Shown here in pieces: positions 17,031-25,993 of a stretch of 64,000 nt of DNA. This stretch comes from Hymenobacter caeli (GTDB taxonomy: Bacteria; Bacteroidota; Bacteroidia; Cytophagales; Hymenobacteraceae). The notes under the pieces were generated by a model. It did no database searches and was not told the DNA's origin. It saw only the letters and a program-made list of their open reading frames with translations. A program made the position numbers and the translations under genes. Each line of letters opens with the position of its first letter. Position 1 is the stretch's first letter. Where the stretch lies: the NCBI RefSeq assembly GCF_013294115.1, contig NZ_JABSNP010000004.1:1-64000 (forward strand). Direction: 5' to 3'.

Positions 17031-17297
17031 CTATTCTTCCAGCACTAGCTGCTTGCCCGGTACCTCGTGGTGGTAGTCAGCAATGACTTGACGCAGAATC
17101 TGCATGTCTTTGGGGCAGGCTTGGGCGAACGTTTCCCAGTTTCGCAAAACCACGCAATTCGGCATTTTGACCACGGCGATAATGGCATCCCAAAAGGCGT
17201 CCCAACTCACGCCGTACCAGTCCGGAAATCCCAGCTCGCGCTTCATCGTCATGTGAAAACCCGCTTTGGTATTGATATTGGTAAGGTCGATGGTCAT
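17031..17297 (-). CDS. Barstar-like ribonuclease inhibitor
   Basis: This 88-residue protein contains LGFPDWYGVSWDAFWDAI, the hallmark barstar segment that plugs the active site of barnase-type RNases. No barnase or polymorphic toxin gene is adjacent, so this is an orphan immunity-type protein, as is common in accessory regions. It sits beside the VapBC-like pair on the same strand (69-bp gap). Confidence 0.85.
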   Translation of the reverse strand: MTIDLTNINTKAGFHMTMKRELGFPDWYGVSWDAFWDAIIAVVKMPNCVVLRNWETFAQACPKDMQILRQVIADYHHEVPGKQLVLEE

Positions 17298-17393
17298 TTG
17301 CTGGTTATAAATGGCGTTTGCCGCGTCGCGACAGTAGGATCGCCGCCCCGCTCGTCACGAGTTGTATTGTGTTAAACTCGCGCTGGATTATAA

Positions 17394-17921
17394 ATGACTC
17401 CCAACACAATCCCAATTTTATATCAATTGAATAATTTATTGACCCGCACTGCACTTCCGCCCAGTTTCTTCGCTATTCCAGTTGGTTTATTTTGCTTTTT
17501 GACGGTATTTGGCGTCGATGCCCTACTCAGCGCTGGAATTAGTTTATGCGGTTGTTTGCTCGTTTTTCTTGGCCGCTCAGGGCTAGAAGTCAGTCAAGAC
17601 TTGCATTTCTTCCGCCAATACTATTGCCTATTTAGTTGGCGAGTTGGCACCTGGAAGCAATTACCGAACATAGCTGGCATAACGCTGAAATATTTTTCGC
17701 AAGTAACTCCGTTCACGCCAACGAGGGACAGTTGGGGTATTTGGAATAATGCCTCAACACGTTCCGAAGAATTAGTTATCATGTTTTCCGTGCAAAATTC
17801 CTTCACTGGGATTATTATCACGCGATTTTCTGCTGATAAGGAACAGGAAGCCACTCAATTTGCAAATGACGTCGCTAACATTTTTGATGTACCTGTCAAA
17901 ATATATCTGCCAAATAATTAA
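17394..17921 (+). CDS. Hypothetical membrane protein, low GC
   Basis: This 175-residue protein has two adjacent hydrophobic segments (about residues 22-42 and 44-62). A predominantly beta-type soluble region follows (GITLKYFSQVTPF, SEELVIMFSVQ, TGIIITRFSAD). I recognise no family; the layout resembles small membrane-anchored PH-like proteins, but that is only a resemblance. GC content is far below the neighbours, consistent with transfer. It is convergent with the ABC transporter gene. Confidence 0.6.
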   Translation: MTPNTIPILYQLNNLLTRTALPPSFFAIPVGLFCFLTVFGVDALLSAGISLCGCLLVFLGRSGLEVSQDLHFFRQYYCLFSWRVGTWKQLPNIAGITLKYFSQVTPFTPTRDSWGIWNNASTRSEELVIMFSVQNSFTGIIITRFSADKEQEATQFANDVANIFDVPVKIYLPNN

Positions 17922-17930
17922 TTCTATTAA

Positions 17931-19742
17931 TCACCCCGCCGTATCGGCCACGTCATCCCCATCGTCTACCATTACACGGGCTAGTTTTTCGATATTTAAA
18001 CTCCTCGCCGAGGCGTCGAAGATTTCGCGGTAGGTGCCGCGCTGGTCGTAGAGTTCTTCGTGGGTGCCGCTTTCCACGGCGCGGCCTTGCTGCATGACGT
18101 AGATACAGTCGGAATCGACGATTTGGGCGAGGCTGTGGGAGATGATGACCACGGTGCGGCCCTGCTTGATGGCTTCGAGCGAGTTCTTGATTTGCTCGGT
18201 GGCGATGGCGTCGAGCGAGGCGGTGGGCTCGTCGAGGAAGATGATGGGCGGGTTTTTGAGGAACAGCCGGGCAATGGCAATGCGCTGCTGCTGGCCGCCG
18301 GAAAGCTGCTGGGCATCGCTCTGGTACTGCTTGGGCAGCTGCATGATTTGGTCGTGCAGGTAGGCCTGGCGGGCGGCGGCCTGGATTTGCGCCAAGTCGG
18401 CGTTCATCACGCCGTAGCGGATGTTCTCCTCGATGGTGCCCTTGAAAATGTGGTTTTTTTGGAGCACCAGGCCAATTTGCTGGCGCAGGGCGTGGGTGTT
18501 GTAGTCGGCCAGGGGCTGGCCGTCGAGCAACAGGGCCCCGCGGTCGGGAGCGTAGAACTTGCAGAGCAGGTTGATGATGGTGCTTTTGCCGGCCCCGCTG
18601 AGGCCCACCAGGGCGGTGGTTTTGCCGGCTTCGATGGTCAGGCTCACGTCGTGCAGGGCCTGGGTGCCGCCGGGGTAGGTGAAATCGACGTGGCGCAGCT
18701 CGAAGGTGCCGCGCAGGTGGTCGGGCAGCCGGGGCCCCGTGGGCTCGGTGGCGTCGGCGGCGTCGAGGATGTCGAAGAAGCCCTCGGAGTAAGTGAGGGC
18801 GTCGTTCATCTCGTCGTAGATGCGGTGGAGCTGCCGGATGGGGGCCGACACGTTGTTGAACAGCAGGATGTGGAACATGATGGCGCCGATGGAAATCTGC
18901 CGGTCGAGCACCAGGTAGGCCGTGAGCACGATGATGAGCACCACGCCGATGGATTCGGTGAAGGTTTTCAGGCCGTCGTAGCGGAAGTTGACCTTGCGGG
19001 TTTCGAGCTGGGCGTCCTGCAATTCCTGCTGCAAGCGGGTTTGCTTTTCTTCCTCGTAGGCCTCGCGCACGAAGCTTTTGATGACCACCGCCGAGTCGAT
19101 GAGGTTGACCAGGCCCTGGCTTTTGGCCTCGCGCAGGGTGCGCAGGGACCGGCGCGAGCCGTTGAGGCGGTCGGCCTGCCGGTAGCTCAGCCAGAAGTAC
19201 ACGGGCAGCACCGCTACGGCCACCAGGCCCACGTACACATTAGCAAAAAACATGACTACCAGGGCGACCAGGGCATTGGCAAAGAGCGGCAGGATGTCGA
19301 TGAAGAAGTTTTGCACCAGCTTCATCAGGCTCTCCACGCCGCGGTCAATGCGGGTTTGGAGTTTGCCGGTCTGGTTGCCGTTGTCGGCGTAAAACCCTAG
19401 CTGGTAGCCCAGTACCTTGTGCACCGCGTCTTCCGAGAGTTGGGTGGAGACGTTGATGCGGATTTTCTCGCCGTAGTATTTCTGCCCGAACTGGATGCCG
19501 GTGTTGATGATTTCCTTGCCCAGCAGCAGCGCGCTCACCGACAGCAGCAGCGGTAGGCCCTGCCCGAGGCCCTGGTTGCGGTTGAGCATGCCCTGCACCG
19601 CATCCACGGTGTAGCGCAGCACGAACGGGTTTACCTGGGCGGCCAGCGAGCCCACCAGCGTCAGCAGCAGCGTGCCGATGACGAGCTTCCGGTGCGGCCG
19701 CACGTAGGGGTATAGGCGGCGAATTATCTCCCAAAGGCTCAT
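17931..19742 (-). CDS. ABC exporter, fused permease and ATPase (MsbA/LmrA type)
   Basis: This 603-residue half-transporter has an N-terminal six-helix permease (residues about 1-310) and a C-terminal ATPase. The ATPase shows Walker [10 protein letters not shown], signature LSGGQQQR, Walker B IIFLDEP and an H-loop in VVIISHS. It should form a homodimer in the inner membrane and export lipid, drug or peptide substrates; the substrate is not deducible. The start used is the ATG at 19742; a TTG lies two codons upstream. Confidence 0.93.
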   Translation of the reverse strand: MSLWEIIRRLYPYVRPHRKLVIGTLLLTLVGSLAAQVNPFVLRYTVDAVQGMLNRNQGLGQGLPLLLSVSALLLGKEIINTGIQFGQKYYGEKIRINVSTQLSEDAVHKVLGYQLGFYADNGNQTGKLQTRIDRGVESLMKLVQNFFIDILPLFANALVALVVMFFANVYVGLVAVAVLPVYFWLSYRQADRLNGSRRSLRTLREAKSQGLVNLIDSAVVIKSFVREAYEEEKQTRLQQELQDAQLETRKVNFRYDGLKTFTESIGVVLIIVLTAYLVLDRQISIGAIMFHILLFNNVSAPIRQLHRIYDEMNDALTYSEGFFDILDAADATEPTGPRLPDHLRGTFELRHVDFTYPGGTQALHDVSLTIEAGKTTALVGLSGAGKSTIINLLCKFYAPDRGALLLDGQPLADYNTHALRQQIGLVLQKNHIFKGTIEENIRYGVMNADLAQIQAAARQAYLHDQIMQLPKQYQSDAQQLSGGQQQRIAIARLFLKNPPIIFLDEPTASLDAIATEQIKNSLEAIKQGRTVVIISHSLAQIVDSDCIYVMQQGRAVESGTHEELYDQRGTYREIFDASARSLNIEKLARVMVDDGDDVADTAG

Positions 19743-19803
19743 AAGCAAGCAACTACAGTGTGGCGGTAGCTGCGTTAGACGCGGGCGGGAGTGTTGGGGT
19801 TAT

Positions 19804-20262
19804 TTATTTTAAAGTTCGTGAATCCTGCCACTTGGCAATTGCCTCTTCAAAAAAGAGCTTGACATCTCTATGTTTTCCCCCAGCAAAAACTTTAAACTTG
19901 GTGCTATCAATTTTAGTGACTTCCATGTAAGGGGAGTACGTAAAAGAGTTTCTCATGTAATTGGTATCAATAGCCATAATATCTTTATAGTAAGTGAAAT
20001 GAATTGACGTTTTCTTAGGTTTGTCTTTATCAAGCCAGTACGAAGCCATTCTTCTATTTGTAAAGAAACTGCCAGCAATATCTTTTTTATACACAGAATA
20101 AAATTTTATAATTTTCTCATTTCGTTCTATTAAACCAATCTTCTTTAATCTTTTCGTATCGCTTTCAGAAAGTTGATTACCGTTCTGAATTCCACTACAT
20201 GCTGAAATAAGAAATAAGCAGTAAAATCCAAAGCATTTGCTTTTTAAAGATGCAAATCTCAT
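19804..20262 (-). CDS. Small lipoprotein of unknown function, low GC
   Basis: This 152-residue protein has a signal peptide ending in the lipobox LISAC (cysteine at about residue 22). The mature part has an alternating pattern typical of a small beta-rich fold (KKTSIHFTYYKD, FTYSPYMEVTKID). No known family is recognised. The gene is AT-rich compared with its neighbours, like those at 91 and 17394. Confidence 0.65.
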   Translation of the reverse strand: MRFASLKSKCFGFYCLFLISACSGIQNGNQLSESDTKRLKKIGLIERNEKIIKFYSVYKKDIAGSFFTNRRMASYWLDKDKPKKTSIHFTYYKDIMAIDTNYMRNSFTYSPYMEVTKIDSTKFKVFAGGKHRDVKLFFEEAIAKWQDSRTLK

Positions 20263-20314
20263 TTGTATTCTTATTTTGTAATTAATTATTGCCGATAGGT
20301 TTTACTCACTATAT

Positions 20315-21277
20315 TTATCGATGTTCCTTCAGAAACGCCAGCAGCGCGGGGAAATAATGCTGGGGGTCGTCCCACATGGCGAAGTGGGAGCCGTTGGGGC
20401 AGATATAAACTTGGCTGTGGGGCATTTGCTGGTGCATGTATGCGTAGGCCGAAGGGGGAATAAAATCGTATTGGGCCCCCAGTAATAGGGTGGGCGTGCG
20501 GATGGTGGCCAGGCGGGCGGTGAAATCCCAGGTGGCCATGAAGGGGAAGATGGGGGCCCTGTCGGCTTTGTTGATATGGGCGAGGTTGCGGGCGTAGGGC
20601 CCCGGTTCCTGGCCTGGGGGGAGGCGCAGCATGTGCTGGTGGAAGAATTCGTCCTGCACGGGCTTGGTTATCAGCGGCATCATTTTGCTGTCGCCTTGCA
20701 GGCTGTCGGGGGCGGCGGGGCGGCCGTGGCGCTGCTCGCGGATGATGTCGGCGTAGAGGCCGAAGCGGTATTTGTTGTAGATGGGGGCGCTGTAGCCCAT
20801 GTTCGAGACGATGAGGCCGCCCAGGTGCTTGGGGTAGCGGGCGGCGTACTCCAGGGCCAGCAGGCCGCCCCAGGAGTGGCCCAGTAGGTAGAAGTGCTTG
20901 AGCCTGAGGGCCCGGCGCACCTGCTCCACCTCAGCCACGAAGCGGCTGATGCGCCAGATAGCGGTATCCTTGGGCTGGTCGGAGTGGTAGGAGCCGAGCT
21001 GGTCGTAGAAGTAGATTTCGACGCCTTCCTTGCCCAGGTACTCGGGGAAATTCTCGAAGTACTCGTGGGTATTGGCGGGGCCCCCGTGCAGCAGCAGGAG
21101 CTTGATTTTGCCCTTGCCTACCCGCTGCGTCCACACCCGGTACTTGCCGTCCACGGTAATCATTTTGACGCCCGGGGCCCGCATTTTGGCCGCGTAGCTG
21201 CTGTCTTTGGCCTGGGCCCGGGCCAGCAGCGGGAGGAGCAGGAATAGCAGGAGGGAAAGGGTGGCGCGGATGGGCAT
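20315..21277 (-). CDS. Secreted alpha/beta hydrolase, proline iminopeptidase-like (S33)
   Basis: This 320-residue protein has a signal peptide (MPIRATLSLLLFLLLPLLARAQ). The alpha/beta-hydrolase core includes the oxyanion region LLLHGGPANTHEYF, the nucleophile elbow GHSWGG, the acid in LLLGAQYDFIPP and the histidine in NGSHFAMWDDP. HGGPG-type loops and this spacing are characteristic of prolyl aminopeptidases, which release N-terminal proline. A periplasmic location is inferred from the signal. Confidence 0.87.
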   Translation of the reverse strand: MPIRATLSLLLFLLLPLLARAQAKDSSYAAKMRAPGVKMITVDGKYRVWTQRVGKGKIKLLLLHGGPANTHEYFENFPEYLGKEGVEIYFYDQLGSYHSDQPKDTAIWRISRFVAEVEQVRRALRLKHFYLLGHSWGGLLALEYAARYPKHLGGLIVSNMGYSAPIYNKYRFGLYADIIREQRHGRPAAPDSLQGDSKMMPLITKPVQDEFFHQHMLRLPPGQEPGPYARNLAHINKADRAPIFPFMATWDFTARLATIRTPTLLLGAQYDFIPPSAYAYMHQQMPHSQVYICPNGSHFAMWDDPQHYFPALLAFLKEHR

Positions 21278-21314
21278 GGGGCGGTGGGGGATAGGGGGCC
21301 TTTAGGGCCCGGGC

Positions 21315-21465
21315 GGGGGAACCTCACGAGACCCCTGCGGGGCGGGCCCCTCTCCTGCGGAGAGGGGTGCGTTCAATTTGCTTGTTCAGTTAATAACGTT
21401 CAGGTACTGGCACCCCTCTCCGCAGGAGAGGGGCCCGCCCCGCAGGGGTCTCGTGAGGTTCCCCC
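21315..21465. repeat. Perfect 56-nt inverted repeat
   Basis: Arms 21315-21370 and 21410-21465 are exact inverted copies around a 39-nt AT-richer centre. Each arm contains its own small hairpin (CCCCTCTCCTGCGGAGAGGGG-like). It lies between the M28 gene and the S33 hydrolase gene and is unrelated in sequence to the other palindromes in the window. Confidence 0.9.
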
Positions 21466-21487
21466 GTTGCCTTGGCATGTCTAAAAC

Positions 21488-23827
21488 TCACAACTCAAAC
21501 CGCTTCATAACCTGCGTGGTGAAGCTGTTGTAGCCGGGCGCGGCAACCGTTTCGGCGGGGAGGGGCTGCGCTTTAGCGGCGGCGGGTAGGCCCAGGCTGC
21601 GGTCGGTGAGGGTAAACTCGATGGGCTGTGTGGTACCAGTTTCTAATTCCACTGTAACGCCGGCCGCGCCAGGAGCGAAAAAAGTAAGGACTTTGTAACG
21701 GGCAACAAGGCTAGTTGAATCTACAGCGTGCCCGGCTACACGCAAGCTGCGCGACGGTATTCCAACCCATACCAAGCGCAGGCTTACCACGCCGGGCCGC
21801 CCCGGGCGCACTTGCAGGCGCAGGCGGCGGCCGGTGGGCAAGGTAGTATCGGCCAGCACGGTGATGATGGGCGGAGCCAGCGGTAGGCGCGGGGCTTCCT
21901 GGTGCAGCACGGGCAGCGCCGAGCCGGGGAATAGCGCGGGCAGGGGCCCCAGGGTAGGCGCGGAGAAAAACTGCCGCGTCCAGGCGTCGGGCTGGGCCAG
22001 GCTGCTGAGCCAGTAGGCTTGCCCGTGATTGGCGTCGAGGGTGTAAAAGACGTGCGTTTGCTGCGGGTGCTCGGCGGTGGGGCGGCTGGCGGCGTGGGCG
22101 GCGGCCAGGGCCCCCAGGGCCCCGGCGGCGGCCAGCAGCGGCAGGCCCCAGCGGGCGCGGGTGGTTTCGGTGCGGCCCAGGGCGGGCAGCAGCGCCGGCA
22201 GCAGCAGGCCCAGCAGCACCGCCAGAAAAAACAGGCCGGCCAGCAGCAGGGGCCCCAGGCCGGCCAGCGTGAGCAGCGCGCGCAGGTTGGGGGCCAGCAG
22301 TGCCACGGCCGGCACGGCCAGCAGCGCGCCCACGGGGCCCAGGGGCAGCGAATACACCTCGCGCCGGCCCCGGGGCCCAATGAACGGCCGCTGGGTGGTC
22401 ACCGTCTGCCAGAGCCAGGCCAGGGCCCCGCACACGATGGGAATGCCCAGCAGGAAGCCCAACGTGGGCGCTTTCATTTGCAAAAAGGCTTGCAGCCCGG
22501 CCAGCACCAGCAGCACGCCGCCCGTTAGCGAATCGGGCCGTAGCCACTGGCGCAGGGCCCCGCAGTAGGCCGCGAACACGGCCGTGCCCAGGGCCACCAG
22601 CGCCAGGTGGTACCAGCCCACGTTGTAAAAGGCGTGGTCGTAGAACGCCGCGTACTGCGGGTAGGCGGCTACCACGGCGCGCGCCAGGTACCAGCCCGCG
22701 GCCAGCACCAGCGCCGTGCCCACGGCCCAGGCCAGGGCCCCGCCCAGCAGGCCCGCCAGGCGCAGGCGGCCCCGCCGCCGGGCCTGCGCAATGGCCGCCA
22801 GCAGCAGCAGCCCGCCGATGATGTTCAGCCCCCAGTTCCAGCCGGCGGGGTACACCACTAGCCAGGTGCCCAGCGGGTTGAAGAACGAGCTGTCGGCCGT
22901 GGGCGCGTGGGTGAGCGAAATGCTGGCGAAGTGCCGCACCAGGGGCAGCAGGTAGTCGCCCTGGTGCTGGAGCGAGGCCAAATTGAGGTGCGCGGGCGTG
23001 TCGGCCGGGCTGTGGTAGTAGGCGTAGCCGCCGGTGAAGGCGAAATTCAGCCCCGGCAGGCCCGCGGCGCGGAAGGCGGTAAAATCGGTGCCGTTGGGCA
23101 GGTAGCGGTAGATTTCGTAGGCCAGCGACGAACCCAGCGGTGCCGGAGGCGCGGCCTTGGCAAATTCTTCCAATACCCAGGTATTGCCGCTGCTTACTTC
23201 GAACAACAGGCTGGGTCCCCCGTTGCCCCGCGCCTCAAAGTTCAGCACCACGCCCACTTCACGCCGCAGCCGGGCGGTGTCGGCGGTGTAGGCCAGGGCC
23301 CCCAGCAGGCCCACTTCCTCGCCGTCGGTGAATACCCAGCGCACGTCGTGGGCCAGGGGCGGGCCGGCGCGCAGGGCCCGCAGGGTTTCGAGGGCGGCGG
23401 CCACGCCCGCGCCGTCGTCGCTGGCCCCGGGCGTGTGGGGCTGCGAGTCGTAGTGCGTGAGCACCAGCACGGCGGGGCCCCCGGGCACGCGGCCGGGCAG
23501 GCGGGCCACCACGTTCTGCACCCGCGCCCCGGTGAGGGACCCGGGGCCCCCGGCCACCACCACGGTGGTGTCCTGCACGGTGGCGCGCAGGCCCAGGGCC
23601 CGGCAGCGGCGCAGCAGGTAGTCGCGCACCGCCCCGTTGGCCGGCGTGCCGATGCTGTGGGGCACCCGGGCCATCACGGCCACCTCGCGCAGCGCCCGCT
23701 CGGCCGAAAACGCGGTGGCCGGGGCCCCGGCCGGCACCGGCCGCGGCGCCCGCGCCAGGTACAGGGCCAGCGCGGCAAACAGCAGCAGCCCGAGCAACGG
23801 CAGCCAGCGGCGTAGAAATGGGGGCAT
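21488..23827 (-). CDS. M28 family aminopeptidase with multi-helix membrane domain
   Basis: The ATG at 23827 gives 779 residues starting MPPFLRRWLPLLGLLLFAALAL, a membrane anchor. The peptidase domain (about 50-310) carries the zinc-binding sequence LTHYDSQPHTPGASDDGAG and TDGEEVGLLGALAY, as in M28 di-zinc aminopeptidases. It is followed by about eight hydrophobic segments (340-600) and a C-terminal periplasmic domain. This is the architecture of the ER/vacuolar Fxna-like M28 group and its bacterial relatives. The upstream start at 23944 would add 39 residues of poor quality. Confidence 0.9.
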   Translation of the reverse strand: MPPFLRRWLPLLGLLLFAALALYLARAPRPVPAGAPATAFSAERALREVAVMARVPHSIGTPANGAVRDYLLRRCRALGLRATVQDTTVVVAGGPGSLTGARVQNVVARLPGRVPGGPAVLVLTHYDSQPHTPGASDDGAGVAAALETLRALRAGPPLAHDVRWVFTDGEEVGLLGALAYTADTARLRREVGVVLNFEARGNGGPSLLFEVSSGNTWVLEEFAKAAPPAPLGSSLAYEIYRYLPNGTDFTAFRAAGLPGLNFAFTGGYAYYHSPADTPAHLNLASLQHQGDYLLPLVRHFASISLTHAPTADSSFFNPLGTWLVVYPAGWNWGLNIIGGLLLLAAIAQARRRGRLRLAGLLGGALAWAVGTALVLAAGWYLARAVVAAYPQYAAFYDHAFYNVGWYHLALVALGTAVFAAYCGALRQWLRPDSLTGGVLLVLAGLQAFLQMKAPTLGFLLGIPIVCGALAWLWQTVTTQRPFIGPRGRREVYSLPLGPVGALLAVPAVALLAPNLRALLTLAGLGPLLLAGLFFLAVLLGLLLPALLPALGRTETTRARWGLPLLAAAGALGALAAAHAASRPTAEHPQQTHVFYTLDANHGQAYWLSSLAQPDAWTRQFFSAPTLGPLPALFPGSALPVLHQEAPRLPLAPPIITVLADTTLPTGRRLRLQVRPGRPGVVSLRLVWVGIPSRSLRVAGHAVDSTSLVARYKVLTFFAPGAAGVTVELETGTTQPIEFTLTDRSLGLPAAAKAQPLPAETVAAPGYNSFTTQVMKRFEL

Positions 23828-24038
23828 AAGCAAAGCGTTCGGAATGAGCACCAAAGCAACGCACTGGCCCCCAGCAATCCAAAGCCGCCCGCCCGCCGCC
23901 GGCCGGGGCCCCCGCGCCCGGCCGGCGGCGGGGCGGAATAGCAAGGTGGCAAGATGGAATAGGGAGCCGCCAAGATGGGCCGCGGCAGGGCACGGCCGCG
24001 GCGGGGCCGTGCTTATCTTCCGGCCCTTATCCTATGCT

Positions 24039-24491
24039 ATGCCCCCCGTGAACCGCTTATTTATTCTCCTGCTGCTAAGCTTGCTGCTGGGCGCGTGTAC
24101 CCTCCTGCACCCCTACCGGCTGCCCACGCCGCCCGTGTCGCCCGAGCTGAAGGCGCAGCGCAAGGCCGCCGAGCGGGCCCGCCAGCAAAGCGCCCGGGCC
24201 GCGGGCAAGCACCGCAAGCAAAAGGAAGAAGCCGCTGCTGCCCCGCCCCCCGGGGCCGCCCCCGCCGCGGCCGACGCCGCCCCCGCCAAAGAGCCGTCGG
24301 CGGCCAACAAGGTGAAGTACGACAAGAAAACCGGGCTCGTGAAAAAGCCCAAGCTGATGCGCCGCCGCGTGCACAAAGCGCCCAAAAAGCCGTTCAAGCC
24401 CTTCGAGGCCATCGGCAACCTCTTCCACCCCAAATCCCACCCCCATGCCAACCCCAAACCCAGTTCGCCGCGCCCCGCCCCGGCTCCTTAG
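24039..24491 (+). CDS. Basic lipoprotein of unknown function
   Basis: The start at 24039 gives 150 residues: a signal peptide with lipobox LLGAC (cysteine about residue 19), then an A/K/P-rich, strongly basic chain (KRKAAERARQQSARAAG-like and KKPKLMRRRVHKAPKK). It looks unstructured. The end overlaps the next gene by 47 bp in another frame, indicating coupled expression. The function is unknown. Confidence 0.6.
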   Translation: MPPVNRLFILLLLSLLLGACTLLHPYRLPTPPVSPELKAQRKAAERARQQSARAAGKHRKQKEEAAAAPPPGAAPAAADAAPAKEPSAANKVKYDKKTGLVKKPKLMRRRVHKAPKKPFKPFEAIGNLFHPKSHPHANPKPSSPRPAPAP

Positions 24492-24789
24492 CGCCGGCCG
24501 CTGGCTGCTGGGCCTGGTGCTGACCGGCGCGGCCCTGCCCGCCCCCGCCCAAATTGTGCCCGAAACCCCGCGCCAACTCGACGCCGACAGCCGCCGCGCC
24601 CAGCGCGAGGCCCGCCGCACCCCCGCGCCTTACAAAGACAGCCACCTCGACGTGGCCCGCACCCGCCTGCAGCGCGGCGACGGCGACCAGCCCCGCCCCG
24701 ACGGGGCCGACGCCCTGCGCTACCGCCACGGGGCCCCCGTGGTGGCCCGCAAAAAGAAATTTCTGAGCCGGGGCCGCAAGCAAAAATGA
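24445..24789 (+). CDS. Small secreted basic protein
   Basis: This 114-residue protein has an N-terminal signal (RWLLGLVLTGAALPAPAQ). A charged chain rich in R and D follows (LDADSRRAQREARRTP) and the C-terminus is lysine-rich (KKKFLSRGRKQK). It overlaps the preceding lipoprotein gene, so the two are probably co-expressed. Unlike the family at 5.6-7 kb it lacks the APGM motif. No family is recognised. Confidence 0.55.
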   Translation: MPTPNPVRRAPPRLLSAGRWLLGLVLTGAALPAPAQIVPETPRQLDADSRRAQREARRTPAPYKDSHLDVARTRLQRGDGDQPRPDGADALRYRHGAPVVARKKKFLSRGRKQK

Positions 24790-24911
24790 GCGCCAACTTG
24801 TTGCGCCGGGGAATGATTGGCCGCGGCCGGTGTTGTAGCCCGCGCCCCGGGGCCAACTGTGGCTCGTTTCTTGGCTCATTCTCACTCAACCAGTAACTTA
24901 AACGCCTGCCC

Positions 24912-25259
24912 ATGTCCACTCCCTGGCTCCCCCTGACCGATGCCGCCCAAGTAACCGCCCTGGCCGATGAATCGCGCCAGCACCCGGTCATCGTTTTCAA
25001 GCACAGCACGACCTGCTCCATCAGCGCGGCGGCCAAGGCCAAAATTGAGCGCCAGTGGGCCGCCAGCGGCCTCGACGGCGTGCCGATTTACTACCTCGAC
25101 CTGCTGCGCTTCCGTCCCCTCTCGGCTCAAATCACCGAGCAGTTTGGCGTGGAGCACCAGTCGCCGCAGCTGCTGCTCATCCAGAACGGCGAGGCCACCT
25201 TCAACGCCTCGCACATGGGCATCCGGCTGGACGCCGTGAAGGCGGCGGTAGCCGGCTAG
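24912..25259 (+). CDS. ytxJ: Bacilliredoxin-like protein YtxJ
   Basis: This 115-residue protein has a thioredoxin-like fold with the single-cysteine active site HSTTCSIS (C35), the DUF2847/YtxJ signature. YtxJ-type proteins remove bacillithiol from mixed disulfides in the cytoplasm. The presence of bshC at 508-2097 makes this role consistent. A strong terminator follows directly. Confidence 0.88.
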   Translation: MSTPWLPLTDAAQVTALADESRQHPVIVFKHSTTCSISAAAKAKIERQWAASGLDGVPIYYLDLLRFRPLSAQITEQFGVEHQSPQLLLIQNGEATFNASHMGIRLDAVKAAVAG

Positions 25260-25280
25260 TTCGGCCGCGCCCCAACAGCA

Positions 25281-25315
25281 GCGGGCCCCCGGCGCAACTT
25301 GCGCCGGGGGCCCGC
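25281..25315 (+). terminator. Terminator after ytxJ
   Basis: A perfect 15-bp stem (25281-25295 with 25301-25315) has a 5-nt loop, followed by a short T-rich stretch. Confidence 0.75.
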
Positions 25316-25374
25316 TCATTTCTGAAGGAAGCTACCTAAACGGGCCTGCTGGGCCGTTTTCATGCCTTTGCTAA

Positions 25375-25438
25375 GAAGCTGAGTTAGCTAGAAAGTGTCG
25401 TAGATGGGCATGACCACTTTATTAACTCAAACAGCTTC
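25375..25438. mobile_element. Short MITE-like element with GAAGCTG ends
   Basis: The 64-bp segment has terminal inverted repeats GAAGCTGAGTTA / TAACTCAAACAGCTTC. The tips match those of the better-defined element at 28267-28406. The flanks are TAA and TAG, so a 3-bp target duplication is not exact. Confidence 0.45.
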
Positions 25439-25452
25439 TAGGGGATGGAACG

Positions 25453-25863
25453 CTACAGCGCGTAGTCGAACACGATGTGCTTGTCCACGTCGGGGTGCAG
25501 GCTCAGGGCCACGGGGCAGGTGCGGGCGGTGCGCTCCATCAGGGCCCGGTCGGCGGGGGCGAGGGCGGCGGGCAGCCGCAGCGCCACTTCGATGCGGGCA
25601 ATGCGGCGCGGCGGCGCGGTGCTCATGTGCTTGGTGGTGGCGTAGGTGCTGCCGGCCAGGTCCACGTGGTGGCGCTCGGCCACGATGCCCATCGTGGTGA
25701 CGATGCACGAGGCGAGGGCCACGCACACCAGGTCGGTGGGCGAAAAGGCCTCGCCCTTGCCGTGGTTGTCCACGGGGGCGTCGGTTTGGATAACGGTGCC
25801 CGAGGCCACGTGGGTGGCTTCGGTGCGGAGCTGGCCCAAATACTGGGCGGTGGCGGTGGGCAT
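25453..25863 (-). CDS. OsmC family peroxiredoxin-like protein
   Basis: This 136-residue protein has the two conserved cysteines of OsmC-type hydroperoxide reductases: the first in LASCIVTTMG and the second in RTCPVALSL. The fold and length match. OsmC/Ohr proteins detoxify organic peroxides using lipoyl or thiol donors. It is divergent from the outer membrane protein at 25994; each has its own TACCTTTG -7 box in the shared intergenic region. Confidence 0.9.
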   Translation of the reverse strand: MPTATAQYLGQLRTEATHVASGTVIQTDAPVDNHGKGEAFSPTDLVCVALASCIVTTMGIVAERHHVDLAGSTYATTKHMSTAPPRRIARIEVALRLPAALAPADRALMERTARTCPVALSLHPDVDKHIVFDYAL

Positions 25864-25901
25864 TGCGCGTATCTTTACTAGGGGTGGAGCCGGGGGCAGC
25901 G

Positions 25902-25909
25902 CAAAGGTA
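25902..25909 (-). promoter_or_regulatory. Putative -7 box of the OsmC gene
   Basis: The minus strand reads TACCTTTG, matching TAnnTTTG, 38 bp upstream of the OsmC ATG. Confidence 0.45.
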
Positions 25910-25957
25910 GCCGAACGGCCGAACCCAACGGGCCGCGCGCGGGTTTCGCAGGCAGCC

Positions 25958-25965
25958 TACCTTTG
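25958..25965 (+). promoter_or_regulatory. Putative -7 box of the gene at 25994
   Basis: TACCTTTG matches TAnnTTTG and is 28 bp upstream of the ATG. It is identical to the divergent OsmC box. Confidence 0.45.
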
Positions 25966-25993
25966 TTCCGTCCCGCGCCTAACTTCGTTGCCC

